DNA of 17,500 bases from Stramonita haemastoma (GCA_030674155.1 CM060342.1:14139295-14156794), one strand, 5' to 3'. Counted from the stretch's first letter, positions 8,543 through 15,835 are shown. The notes: generated from the letters alone by a model not told the origin. Translations and numbers: made by a program.

Positions 8543-8751
8543 TGTGTGGGTGTGTGTGTGTGTGTGTGTTGTGTGTGGGGTGTGTGCTTGTGTGTGCGTG
8601 TGTGGTGTGTGTGTGTGTGGTGTGTGTGTGTTTATGTGTGTGTGTTGTGCGTGCGTGCATGTGTATGATGCGTGCGTGCATGTGTATGTGCGTGCGTGCG
8701 TGCGTGCGTGCCGTGCGCGCCGCGCGCGTACATGCATACGTGCGTGCGTGT
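8495..8751. repeat. (TG)n / (TGCG)n array
   Basis: A long alternating tract moves from (TG)n with several slips to TGCG and CGCGCG repeats near 8690-8750. It has high Z-DNA potential. Long Cys/Val-rich or His/Thr-rich open frames here are repeat artefacts. Confidence 0.95.
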
Positions 8752-9474
8752 ATTTCTGATTTCCTAAAAATTACTCCTCTAACCCATTCAGTTAAAAAAA
8801 AATCAAATAAAAACGCAAAACCACATTTAACACGGCATGTCTCCATCACAACCAACCAACGAACAACTCCAAAAGGCACTTGCTGAATAATGGGAAATAA
8901 CCTCTGCCAGCCCCCCCGAAAAAAAACAACCCAGAAATTACTTCCCATCGCCCAAATGTTGTTCACACTTAAGGTTCGGTCTGTGACAATGATTTTCTTT
9001 CTTTTAGGTTCTGTTCTTCCATCGTTATTGGAATATAAAAAAAAAAAAAGAAATATTATCAACAACAAGGATCATGATAAAAATGAAAATATGGAATGTT
9101 ATATCACAACAAATATCATAACAAATCCAACCATAATGACAGTCGAATTTTTACACAACCAGACTATACCGACAAAACATCGCATGGAAAAAATGAAATC
9201 TAGTTCGCTAGTCTGATCTTTAGACCACACAAGTAATACAAATCATCACAATTTTGTTTTAATTATCGACTTCTATCTCTCTTTTGTGTTTTTCTTACAC
9301 AGACAAGGCAAAATGACCAGAAGGAAAAACATGTTTTAGTTGCTTCTTCGGTCTTTTCACCAGACATTTATCATCACAAAAAACTTTTTTCTGCCATTTT
9401 TTCTCCCTTGACTTAAGCCTCTTAACTAAACAGACGAAAAAAACCAAAGCAAATCCGGTTCTTCGTATTTCACA
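8752..9474. other. AT-rich stretch without recognised features
   Basis: About 720 bp of A-rich DNA. An open frame of 108 codons (8890-9216, plus strand) has lysine/asparagine-rich low-complexity composition, no family resemblance and no supporting splice or promoter signals. I do not call it a gene. Confidence 0.5.
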
Positions 9475-10060
9475 TTCCTTTGAAGTATGGCTATATATAT
9501 ATATGGCGAGGTATTTGAATACAGATCTAGTCATACAGTTCTTTTTTTCTTCTTTTTTTTTTATTTTTTTATTTTTTTATTTTTAGAATCCTCTGATCTG
9601 AAGTATGGCTATATATATATATATGGCGAGTTACTTGAATACAGACCTAGTCAAACAGTTCTCATTTTCTTTAGAATCCTCTGAAGTATGGCTATATATA
9701 TGGCGAGGTATTTGAATACAGACAGATCTGTTGATACAGATATTCGTTTCTTTAGCATCCTTTGAATATGGCTGCATATATGACGAGGTATTTGAATACA
9801 GACAGATCTGTTGATACATATATTCGTTTCTTTAGCATCCTTTGAATATGGCTGCATATATGGCGAGGTATTTGAATACAGACAGATCTGTTGATACATA
9901 TATTCGCTTCTTTAGCATCCTTTGAATATGGCTGCATATATGGTGAGGTATTTGAATACAGACAGATCTGTTGATACAGATATTCGCTTCTTTAGCATCC
10001 TTTGAATATGGCTGCATATATGGCGCGGTATTTGAATACAGATCTAGCCATACACGCAAA
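9475..10060. repeat. 80-bp tandem repeat (about 7 units)
   Basis: Exact 80-bp periodicity is visible at 9761, 9841, 9921 and 10001, each unit beginning TTTGAATATGGCTGCATATA. Earlier units near 9478, 9600 and 9682 share GAAGTATGGCTATATATA and GGCGAGGTATTTGAATACAG. The first is lengthened by a T-rich insert (9541-9585). Units contain the palindrome ACAGATCTGT. Because 80 is not a multiple of three, the minus strand stays open in all frames and mimics a repeat protein. Confidence 0.95.
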
Positions 10061-10180
10061 CTTCTCATCCAGAGTGTATTTCAGTCTCACATTAATTCAC
10101 TAGGCCCCTATTTCGATGAGTGAAACTGGGTTTAAGTACGGGAACTCTGAACAATAAGTTTTCTTTTCGTTGACATCTTT

Positions 10181-10205
10181 TTGTTGTTGTTGTTGTTGTT
10201 GTTTT
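10181..10205. repeat. (TTG)n microsatellite
   Basis: A short TTG repeat in otherwise unremarkable DNA between the 80-bp array and a LINE insertion. Confidence 0.85.
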
Positions 10206-10273
10206 TGATCCTCGGCTAGAAGATTCACCAACGGTGAGATTTTTGCTTGTGCGACCGTTTTTACCTACCATTA

Positions 10274-10283
10274 AGGTAGCCAC
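10274..10283. repeat. LINE target-site duplication, left
   Basis: AGGTAGCCAC, repeated at 10648-10657 on the far side of the truncated LINE. The terminal AC may be shared with the LINE's (TCAC)n tail, and the first bases with its 5' end. Confidence 0.8.
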
Positions 10284-10650
10284 TCACTCACTCACTCACT
10301 CAGTCCCATGTCCCAAAGGACGTAGGGGGGACATGAGAGAAGACGCAACGGAGATCTTTTTCCATGCTTCACGATCCTGTGTGGCTAGTAGGAGGCGTTG
10401 CAGGGGTTGGGCAGTCCAAACTTTGATGTTGTCAACCCATGATTTCTTTTGGCGGCCTCTTCTTCTCTTGCCCTGGACTGTTCCTTGCAAGATGGTTTTT
10501 GCTAGGGTGTTGTGTCTTGTGGTGTGACCAAACCACATCAGCTTTCTCCTCTTTATGGTGGAGAGCAAAGGCTCTTGGGGGCCCACACGCTTTTTGATTT
10601 CTTCTTTCACATAGTTATTGGTCTTGTGTTCTTTGTATGATATTTTGAGG
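10284..10650 (-). pseudogene. 5'-truncated LINE 3' end, copy 2
   Basis: On the minus strand this is the last ~365 bp of the same retrotransposon as 16043-16744. It covers the reverse-transcriptase C-terminal region from LKISYKEHKTNNYVK to SPLRPLGHGTE, followed by the (TGAG)n tail. The frame is open across the fragment and differs from copy 3 by only a few substitutions, including KDW to KVW and QHLL to QRLL. The 5' end stops at CCTCAAAATATC. Flanking 10-bp direct repeats show that it arrived by target-primed insertion. It lacks all catalytic residues and is a dead copy. Confidence 0.92.
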
Positions 10651-10657
10651 TAGCCAC
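10648..10657. repeat. LINE target-site duplication, right
   Basis: AGGTAGCCAC immediately after the truncated 5' end of LINE copy 2. It overlaps it by about 2-3 bases of microhomology. Confidence 0.8.
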
Positions 10658-10744
10658 AGTCCGACTTAATTCGGGTATGATGTCTAAATTCGACACTAGT
10701 GTGCGTGCCAGTTGTTTTGTTTCGTTTTTGTTTTGTTTTTTGTT

Positions 10745-11016
10745 GTTGAAAATTTTGTCACCCGTTCTTACCAGCCTGCAATGGTCTACTCTTCCTAAAA
10801 GCAGAACAGGTTTTAACGAGAGCGCAAGAAGTTCTCTGTGTGTTCATACACGGGAGCTGGGTTTATAGTCCCATCCTAAGGACTTTAAGGGAAGGGCGGA
10901 GTGGCGTCGGCATTGGAGAAAAATCCCCTCGAACGGGTGCCTCGGCTGTGTCTGGAACCTGGGCCGGCAGATTGCGAGCTTGATATTATAACCACTAGGC
11001 TATACCCCTCTCTCAC
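10745..11016 (-). mobile_element. SINE family A, diverged copy (A4)
   Basis: The minus-strand head carries the A box TAGCCTAGTGGTT at 10990-11002, near GGTATAG. The linker GAGGGGATTTTTCTCC and a degraded central domain (ATGGGACTATAAACCC) follow, then GAGTAGACCATTGCAGG. The B box is mutated (AGGTTCCAGA). This is more diverged than A1 or A2. Confidence 0.82.
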
Positions 11017-11019
11017 CTA

Positions 11020-11084
11020 TTTTTTTTTTTTTTTTTTATTTATTCATTTATTATTTCTTTCTTTCTTTCTTTCTTTCTTTCTTT
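11020..11084. repeat. Poly-T and (TTTC)n
   Basis: A run of 18 T (11020-11037) is followed by about seven TTTC units (11056-11084). Confidence 0.95.
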
Positions 11085-11099
11085 ATTTATCTATACCAC

Positions 11100-11375
11100 T
11101 TTATGTCATGGCAGATTTCTCTGCGTGAAATTCGGGTTGCTCTCCCCGGGGAGAGCGCATCGCCACAAGTGCATGACTTACCCATTATTATATATTTTTC
11201 CTGTCTGCGATTGTATTTGTTTCCCTATTAGAGTGGGGGTTTTTTTTTTAACAGAATTTTGCCAGGGACAATCCTCTTGTTGCCGTAGGTTCTTTTACGT
11301 GCGCTAAATAATGATGTGTAACACATGGGACCTCGGTTTATCGTCTCATCCGAAGGACTAGCACCCAGATCACCC
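11100..11375 (-). mobile_element. SINE family B copy (B2)
   Basis: On the minus strand this has the central domain TTCGGATGAGACGATAAACC, then GCGCACGTAAAAGAACC, AATTTTGTTAAA-like and ACTCTAATAGGGAAACAAAT segments. An 18-bp palindrome GCTCTCCCCGGGGAGAGC lies at 11139-11156. The 3' end is GCAGAGAAATCTGCCATGAC. The tRNA-like head is missing or unrecognisable. Confidence 0.85.
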
Positions 11376-11463
11376 CTCCTTTCCCCCCTCCATCCCCCTG
11401 ATCTTTTTAACCACACACTGAAGAGTTAGCCAATGTCGACTCCACTCTCAACACACTCAAAAC

Positions 11464-11465
<2 letters not shown>

Positions 11466-11532
<67 letters not shown>

Positions 11533-11580
11533 GCTTATCCCATTATCCTCGATATAAAAGAATATAAAAAAAATTAAAAA

Positions 11581-11630
<50 letters not shown>

Positions 11631-11635
11631 CACAC
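11466..11635. repeat. Two (CA)n arrays flanking a SINE remnant
   Basis: Pure (CA)n at 11466-11530 and (CA)n at 11581-11635, ending ACAACACAC. The 50-bp interval between them is the 3' end of a family A SINE. Confidence 0.95.
11531..11578 (+). mobile_element. SINE family A 3'-end remnant (A7)
   Basis: GTGCTTATCCCATTATCCTC followed by GATATAAAAGAATATAAAAA matches the last ~45 bp of the full-length copy ending near 5466. It is isolated between two (CA)n arrays. Confidence 0.8.
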
Positions 11636-11854
11636 TGCACGACTTAAAATGGCAATAAATAATCTGAATCTGTATCACACACACACAAAATCAACAAATC
11701 CACACACACACTCTCTCTTCCACTCAATCACTACCTTCAATACACTTTCTTCTTCATCAAACACGACTAGATACCTTCAGCAAACCATCACCACGCACAT
11801 TAAATAAATCCAACATCCCCTGCCCCCCAGAGAAGGCCCCAATCCTCTATTCAC
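11636..11854 (-). other. Probable 3' UTR region of the GPCR gene
   Basis: This lies directly downstream of the receptor stop codon. No AATAAA or ATTAAA polyadenylation signal was found on the minus strand within it, so the transcript may extend further into the CA arrays. The 3' UTR assignment is positional only. Confidence 0.35.
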
Positions 11855-12034
11855 TCAGACCTCGGAGATGAAGCTGGACGGGGAGGTCTTGAGGCCCTGT
11901 GGGGGTTCGGCGGAGTGAGGCTGCACCTGGTCAGCGGAGGAGAGCAGTCTCTTGCAGCACAGCACCGCCAGGTACCGCTGCCGGAACCGCTGGCTGACCA
12001 AGATGTACAGCAGGGGGTTGACGCACGACGACAT
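11855..12034 (-). CDS. Last exon of opsin-like class A GPCR (TM7 to C-terminus)
   Basis: A 59-codon exon plus stop TGA (11857-11855) begins after a strong 3' splice site: CTTAACC, a pyrimidine tract and CTGCAG. The peptide begins MSSCVNPLLYILVSQRF. It holds the TM7 NPxxY motif (NPLLY, residues 6-10), an amphipathic helix 8 (QRFRQRYLAVL) and a Cys-Cys pair (26-27) suited to palmitoylation. A Ser/Pro-rich tail ends FISEV, where SEV fits a class I PDZ ligand. Codon use is GC-rich, unlike its surroundings. Phase is 0 with the exon at 15258-15386, whose final Lys then lies six residues before the NPxxY Asn, as in opsins. The family is rhodopsin-like GPCR with high certainty. Opsin identity is an inference. 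A peptide receptor with a chance Lys is the alternative. Confidence 0.85.
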   Translation of the reverse strand: MSSCVNPLLYILVSQRFRQRYLAVLCCKRLLSSADQVQPHSAEPPQGLKTSPSSFISEV

Positions 12035-12099
12035 CTGCAGCAGATAAGGTAAAAGAGAGAGGGAGGTTAAGTTTGCTTGGGTTAAAAAAAAAAAAAATT

Positions 12100-12160
12100 A
12101 GTACACCACGACATCTGCAGCAAGAAGGAAAATGGAGAGAGGGAGTTATGTTTGCTTTTT
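12100..12160 (-). repeat. Partial duplicate of the exon/3' splice site
   Basis: CCACGACATCTGCAGCAAGA at 12105-12124 and the following GGAGAGAGGGAGTTATGTTTGC copy 12025-12077 (CGACGACATCTGCAGCAGAT, then GAGAGAGGGAGGTTAAGTTTGC). The duplicate retains a CTGCAG|ATGTCG acceptor-like site but only a few exon bases. Splicing there would hit TAA after about ten codons. Confidence 0.8.
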
Positions 12161-12230
12161 TTTTTTTTTATAAATCTTTTTTTTTTTTTATTTCGAGGAT
12201 TTCTTTATTTATCTATTCATATATCTATTA

Positions 12231-12567
12231 TATTCTTTTATATCGAGGATAATGGAATAAGCACTCGTGTGCTTTTTTACATCCAGTCCCCGTGTGTATG
12301 CAGTTTTTTAAAAAATCGTGTCATCTGTTCCCACCGGCACACGATGGCCTACTCTTACGAAAAGCGGAACAGGATTTAACGTGTGCGCAAGATGTTCTGC
12401 GTGCATTTGCACACGGGGCCTTTGTTTACAGTCTCATCCGACACTTTTAGGGAGAGTGGAGTCAGCACTGAAGTTAAACTCCAGGGGAAAAATCCCCTCG
12501 ACCGGCAATCGAACTCGGGTCGTCATATTGCGAGCGCAATGTTCTGACCACTAGGCTATCCCGTCCC
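12231..12567 (-). mobile_element. SINE family A, near full-length (A2)
   Basis: The minus-strand head carries A box TAGCCTAGTGGTC (12546-12558) and a B-box-like GAGTTCGATTGCC. The linker GGGGATTTTTCCCCTGGAG and the central domain TCGGATGAGACTGTAAAC are followed by the 3' end ATTATCCTCGATATAAAAGA. It is closely similar to the copy at 5117-5466. A 20+ base C run flanks its head (12565-12589). Confidence 0.88.
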
Positions 12568-12594
12568 CCCCCCCCCCCCCCCCCCCCCCAACCC

Positions 12595-12692
12595 CAAATA
12601 ATGAAATAAGCAGTTATGTGCTTATTTTCTTTTTACATCCAGTACAAGTGTGTAGGCTATGCAGTATTGTAGATTTTGTCATTGCTTTCAAC
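12595..12692 (-). mobile_element. SINE family A 3'-end fragment (A6)
   Basis: Minus-strand sequence matching the final ~95 bp of family A: TACATAGCC-like region, ACTGGATGTAAAAAG and AAGCACATAACTGCTTATTTC. It sits just past the poly-C next to the head of A2, in the same orientation, so the two form a tandem arrangement. The next 200 bp (12693-12894) show nothing recognisable. Confidence 0.7.
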
Positions 12693-12894
12693 AAGACTGG
12701 ATGCATCCAATTATTTATTTCTAGAAATTTGAGGTACAGCCACAATGTTGAAAGATACAATGGGGTGGTCAGTGAACGCCGTGAAATCTTCTTAAGAGAT
12801 TAGAATTAATTATGGAACAAGTGATAAAGAACATGAGCAGCACAGCAATAAGAAGCTGCTAGCTTATATCGTGCTCAAGTACAATCTGATTATT

Positions 12895-13520
12895 TTCATA
12901 TTGTTTATAGCCCTACATACCGCGAAAGCCATACCAAAGCTGTCACCTCATTCAGTTTCAGTGGCTCCAGTAACATTCAACTTAAGTTTAAAACCAATAC
13001 TGACTTCCCAATCGTTTTAAATATCCAACATCGTCGATCTGAATTATTTGTTTTAAACGCCCAGCATTAAAGGACACCTTTACCTTTTTCTTTTCCTTTT
13101 TTCTTGTTATTAAAGGACACAGTACCTAAATTATTCCATTCCTCAAGGTAAATAAAACCAGACTGTGCTGAGGACATCAGCCATTCCTCCTAATTTATCA
13201 TCCCTAGATTTTTTTTTTAATCGTCATAAAAGAAAACAAACACTTTACAGTACACAAATATATATATAAACAAACGCCATATGAGCAAACTAAAGTGCAC
13301 AATGGACATCCTGTGCCTACCCCAGTGTTTCTAATACATCACTACCTGGTCACCAGAACAAAAACACACAGGCAAAATGCCATAATTATATTATAACCGA
13401 GGATGAGACACAACGAATCAGGATATGGCTGTGGCGGGGAGATTGAAATGAGCGGCGTGGGAACAGCAGTACGAGGACGTCACGGAAAGACGAGGCAGTA
13501 AAAAAAAAAAAGAAAAAAAA
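12895..13520 (+). repeat. Dispersed repeat family E, copy 2
   Basis: Shares ordered modules with 5908-6625: TTGTTTATAGCCCTACATAC with GCTGTCACCTCATTCAGTTT (12901-12960), GTGCTGAGGACATCAGCC (13165-13182), and GAGGATGAGACACAACGAAT with ATATGGCTGTGGCGGGGA and an A-rich tail (13400-13520). GGTGGGGATCC...CAGTACTGAAA follows at 13735-13759, matching 7345-7369. No coding frame. It lies in the GPCR intron. Confidence 0.7.
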
Positions 13521-13558
13521 AAAGCTATATAACGTCTGAAAAGAAAATATTAGTCACA

Positions 13559-13560
<2 letters not shown>

Positions 13561-13633
<73 letters not shown>
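13561..13633. repeat. Pure (TG)n microsatellite
   Basis: About 36 uninterrupted TG units within the GPCR intron. Confidence 0.97.
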
Positions 13634-13635
<2 letters not shown>

Positions 13636-13841
13636 ACTGGGAAGGCAGAAAATAAGCAAGAGAGATGATAGATAAGGAAAAAGACAGGAACAAAGGGAGT
13701 GATAGAAAACAAAGTTTATGGCACAGAATTTCCAGGTGGGGATCCTGTCAGTACTGAAACGTTTGCATGCGCGTGACTAATTTGAATGAAAGCGCTTTGA
13801 TCTGTGTACTCTACAAGATTCAACTTTATATAAATCCCATG

Positions 13842-13926
13842 TATTATTATTATATATTATTATTATTATTATTATATTATTATTATTATTATTATATTAT
13901 TATTATTATCATCATCATCATTATTA
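13842..13926. repeat. (ATT)n microsatellite
   Basis: ATT triplets with periodic ATAT interruptions (TTATATTATT), ending in TCATCATCATCATT. Confidence 0.95.
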
Positions 13927-13969
13927 TCGTGTGTCCATCACTGCGTGTGTGTGTATTCTCTGGCGTGCA

Positions 13970-14037
13970 GGGCGGAGGAATAGCTCAGTGCTCAGAGCGC
14001 TCGCTTTCCCCCACCCTGAGTGGTGGTCTGGGCGCTA

Positions 14038-14068
<31 letters not shown>

Positions 14069-14310
14069 CGTGGGTTACACATCACTATTTAGCGCACGTA
14101 AAAGAACCCAGGGCAACAAGGAGGTTGACCCTGGCAAACTTCTGTAGAAAAAAAGCCACTCTGATAGGGAAACAAATACAGTTACATGCAGGAAAATGAA
14201 AAAAAAATGGGTAGGCGTTGCACTTGTGGCGACGCGCTCTCCCCGGGGAGAGCAGCCCGAATTTCACGCAGAGAAATCTGCTGTGAAATTAAGTGGTACA
14301 AAATACAAAT
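13970..14310 (+). mobile_element. SINE family B with tRNA-like head (B1)
   Basis: The head GGAATAGCTCAGTGCTCAGA (13977-13996) and GCGCTCGCTTTCC resemble a tRNA 5' arm with an A box. The linker GAGTGGTGGTCTGGG leads to the central domain (about 14040-14110: TTCGGATGAGACGATAAACC, GCGCACGTAAAAGAACCC). Then come ACTCTGATAGGGAAACAAAT, the palindrome GCTCTCCCCGGGGAGAGC at 14236-14253, and the 3' end GCAGAGAAATCTGCTGTGAA. It is followed within about 20 bp by a family C body. Confidence 0.85.
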
Positions 14311-14330
14311 ATGCTCTTACAAAGTTGTAT

Positions 14331-14584
14331 CATTAAGCAGCGTCGAGCGTGGTAACCAGTTGGATGGGTGACCGTTTGCGTGCCTTGGCTTCAGAACAGT
14401 TCCCCAGTTCACCCAGCTGTAAATTGATACCTGCCCTCTTTAGGGTCAGGAAAGTTAAAGCAGCGAGGGAGAGGAGATGGGTGCCGCCCTCAACATGCTG
14501 GGCCCCTAGAGAAGCTGAGGTCTCTGATGCCTCGCTCCCCTACGACCCCCTAGGTTACGGGACACCTTAACTTTTACCTTTTTT
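14331..14584 (+). mobile_element. SINE family C, head-less copy 2
   Basis: Begins with the 5S rRNA-like segment (TTAAGCAGCGTCGAGCGTGG, then TTGGATGGGTGACCG at 14361-14375). It continues through AGGGTCAGGAAAGTTAAAGC and AGCGAGGGAGAGGAGATGGG to ACACCTTAACTTTTACC with a T-rich end. It matches both halves of copy 1, proving that those two pieces are one element split by a SINE. The tRNA-like head is absent here. Confidence 0.82.
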
Positions 14585-14732
14585 TATCATGTCGTGCAGG
14601 AGAGTAAGTCATGTGCACCACTAGTTATCCATGGAAACATCCAGATGGACCACTGGAATAAGCTGACATGGTCTCTGGTTGTGCTAAGCCATGTGTGTGA
14701 CTGACTGCCAGTTTCTTGATTTGGGGGCGAGG

Positions 14733-14736
<4 letters not shown>

Positions 14737-14818
<82 letters not shown>

Positions 14819-14921
14819 CTTACATGCGTGCGCGCGGTGTGTGTGTGTGTGTGTGTGTGTCTGTGTCTGTGTGCGTGCGCACGGTGTGTGTGTCTGTGTG
14901 TCTGTGTCTGTGTGCGTGCGC

Positions 14922-14961
<40 letters not shown>

Positions 14962-15231
14962 CGTGCGTGTGCGTGCGTGCGTGCATGCTTGCGTGCGCGG
15001 TGTGTGTGTATGTATGTGTGTGTGCGTGCGTGCTTGCGCGGTGGGTGTGTATGTGTGTGTGCGTGCGTGCGTGCGCGATATGTGCGTGTGTGCGCGTGCG
15101 TGCGTGCGCGGTGTGCATGCGTGCGTGCGTGCGTGCGGTGTGTGTGTGTGTGCGCACGCGCGTGCGTGCGTGTGTGCGTGCGATGTGTGTGTGTGTGTGT
15201 GTGTGTGTACGTGCGTGCGTGCATGCGTGCA
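14737..15231. repeat. 495-bp (TG)n/(TGCG)n alternating tract
   Basis: Pure (TG)n for about 75 bp is followed by blocks of TGCG, CTGTGTCTG and CGCGCGCG. Purine-pyrimidine alternation is almost continuous. It lies in the GPCR intron, and as CA/CGCA repeats in the pre-mRNA it starts about 25 nt after the donor of the TM6 exon. Confidence 0.97.
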
Positions 15232-15257
15232 TAAGACAGCCACCGACAGTGTCTCAC

Positions 15258-15386
15258 CTTGGCCAGCACCACGGGGAAGGTGGTGAGGATGGGGGGCATG
15301 TGGAGGGGATGGAGGGGGTACCAGAGGGAGAAGAAGGTGTAGGGGCCCCAGCACACCAGATAGGCCACCACCAGAAGAAAGCAGAT
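15258..15386 (-). CDS. Penultimate exon of opsin-like class A GPCR (TM6 to start of TM7)
   Basis: A 129-bp, 43-codon, phase-0 exon lies between an acceptor GTGTGTGTGGTGCAG (15387 upward) and the donor AAG|GTGAGA. The peptide begins [19 protein letters not shown] and ends FPVVLAK. TM6 has the class A CWxP motif as CWGPY (residues 12-16), followed by a short third extracellular loop (WYPLHPLHM) and the start of TM7. From the CWGPY Trp to the final Lys is 30 residues, against 31 in bovine rhodopsin. The final Lys, encoded by the last codon, matches the retinal Schiff-base lysine position once joined to MSSCVNPLLY. CWGPY...SLW recalls RGR/peropsin/neuropsin-type opsins, an impression only. If the exon instead starts earlier, the frame remains open upstream (VCVVQ). 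TM1-TM5 exons were not found up to 17500. Confidence 0.82.
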
Positions 15387-15474
15387 CTGCACCACACACA
15401 CAGTGCACAAACACCTTCAGTTAGTTGGGAAGTTATTGCGGGTTTCAGATAAGACTGACAGACGCATGCACGAG

Positions 15475-15704
15475 AACGTGCGCGCGCGCACACACGCACG
15501 CACGCACACTCACAAACATAATACATACATACGTACGTACGCACGTTACGTACGTACCTACCAATCTACCTACCTATGTTAAATCATGCATACATGCATA
15601 CATACATATACATATATATATATGCATACATACATACATACATACATACATACATACATACATACATACATACATACATACATACATACATACATACATA
15701 CATA

Positions 15705-15743
<39 letters not shown>

Positions 15744-15832
15744 TTACATACAGACATTACATACAGACATACAGACATACAAACATACAGACATACAGAC
15801 ATACATACATATATACATACATACATACATAC
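15475..15832. repeat. Compound (CACG)n, (CATA)n, (ACAG)n array
   Basis: CACG repeats (15480-15510) are followed by the palindromic ACGTACGTACGC/GTTACGTACGTACC segment. Then (CATA)n runs at about 15587-15704, (ACAG)n at 15705-15742, and mixed ATACAGAC units to 15832. The array abuts a head-less family A SINE. Confidence 0.95.
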
Positions 15833-15835
15833 GTG

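Larger units (their letters stand above)
12035..15257 (-). other. Intron of the opsin-like GPCR gene
   Basis: The donor AAG|GTGAGA is at 15258/15257. The acceptor CTGCAG|ATG is at 12035/12034, preceded by a clear pyrimidine tract. Length is 3,223 bp, phase 0. The intron contains SINEs at 12231-12690 and 13970-14584, family E repeat at 12895-13520, simple repeats and a partial duplication of its own acceptor. A 495-bp CA-type array (on the transcribed strand) begins about 25 nt inside the donor. Confidence 0.8.

Noticed and set aside
8313..9068. 251-codon open frame, minus strand
   Set aside because: The central half is (CA)n-derived Thr-His repeats, and the flanks show no recognisable domain or splice context.
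9475..10060. CRISPR-like array
   Set aside because: Units are contiguous and near-identical with no unique spacers, and the genome is eukaryotic.
9752..10068. Apparent repeat protein with KDAKEANICINRSVCIQI units
   Set aside because: The 80-bp tandem repeat cycles through all three frames. No promoter, splice or conserved-frame evidence.
12152..12554. Two short plus-strand frames (75 and 78 codons)
   Set aside because: They are the antisense of family A SINE copy A2.
14331..14380. 5S rRNA gene
   Set aside because: Only the internal-control-like segment matches. The 5' and 3' parts of 5S rRNA are absent and the segment is embedded in a repeated element.
14587..15414. 275-codon open frame, minus strand, rich in His/Thr/Arg
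   Set aside because: Most of it is the CA/CGCA repeat read through. Its right end overlaps the GPCR exon in the wrong frame.
14691..15452. 253-codon Cys/Val-rich open frame, plus strand
   Set aside because: Translation of the (TG)n/(TGCG)n array and of the antisense of the receptor exon.
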